Shown here: one piece after another, positions 63,796-64,000 of the stretch
Layout: every line of letters starts with the position of its first letter
Position numbering within the stretch: position 1 is the stretch's first letter
Source of the DNA: Psococerastis gibbosa
Lineage: Eukaryota > Arthropoda > Insecta > Psocodea > Psocidae
Reading direction: 5' to 3'
DNA length: 64,000 nucleotides
Assembly: GCA_963971405.1 (NCBI GenBank)
Contig: OZ020487.1
Span: 10,823,344-10,887,343 of the forward strand
Translations under genes and position numbers: made by a program
Notes under the pieces: model-generated
Seen by the model: the letters and a program-made list of their open reading frames with translations, nothing else
Told to the model about the DNA's origin: nothing
Database searches by the model: none

Positions 63796-64000
63796 CTAAG
63801 GAATGGGACACGTCCTATCGAATCAGCAGTAAGGAGGAAATCGTATTGGCCCAAATTAGAATAGGGCATACAAACTTCACTCATAAACACCTAATGAGGA
63901 ATGAGACGCCCCCCCCCCCTATGCACAAGGTGCGGAGTGGCCCTCACAATTAATAGCTCACCTTCTTCTCGATTGCCCAACCTACTCGGTCCAACGAGCC
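63795..64000 (+). pseudogene. Jockey/I-type retrotransposon RNase H tail remnant
   Basis: The frame reads EWDTSYRISSKEEIVLAQIR and then IGHTNFTHKHLM. Beyond the C run, a frame change gives LCTRCGVALTI and another gives HLLLDCPTYS. Together they spell the IGHT...H and Cys-x2-Cys...His-x4-Cys block that ends many Jockey- and I-type ORF2 proteins. Two frameshifts make it a pseudogene, and the window ends within it. Confidence 0.7.

Overview
This is an intron-rich animal genomic window, probably from an arthropod and perhaps an insect such as a hemipteran. The lineage is inferred from gene families and repeat style and is not proven. No prokaryotic, organellar or viral gene was seen. Six protein-coding genes could be assembled exon by exon. 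Every junction keeps the reading frame, and all 37 donors read as ordinary GT-AG sites. Between and inside the genes lie dense transposon debris, foldback elements, tRNA-derived SINEs, minisatellites and elements with long G or C runs.

Layout. A DDX5/DDX17-type DEAD-box RNA helicase on the minus strand (440-5840) runs off the left edge. Its start codon is split by intron 1. About 3.8 kb of repeats, including a decayed non-LTR retrotransposon, separate it from a divergent complete RNPC3 gene (9609-15541, plus), the U11/U12 snRNP 65K protein of the minor spliceosome. Convergent to it is an AGPAT-type lysophosphatidic acid acyltransferase (16545-19303, minus). After about 6 kb of foldback repeats comes an HPGD-like short-chain dehydrogenase (25631-29153, minus), then a complete phosphotriesterase-related protein, PTER (30216-36973, minus). 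About 7 kb without recognised genes follows (36974-44343), holding a 0.9-kb foldback, SINEs and G-run elements. A 13-exon gene for a 998-residue type I membrane protein with CUB-like and LDL-receptor class A domains fills 44344-56814 (minus). From 56815 to the right edge I see only repeats: a full-length 14-bp-TIR element, a hAT-type MITE, a 300-bp satellite array and a non-LTR retrotransposon tail.

The six genes do not form a pathway. They look like unrelated housekeeping, metabolic and receptor genes in a repeat-rich chromosome. RNPC3 and the helicase both act on RNA, but nothing here shows that the pairing is functional. I found no clear candidate for a wholly new biological system. The most unusual features are structural: an intron made mostly of one large foldback, a foldback whose two arms carry different numbers of the same 26-bp repeat, related foldback cores carried under different terminal repeats, and many unrelated elements that share long G runs.
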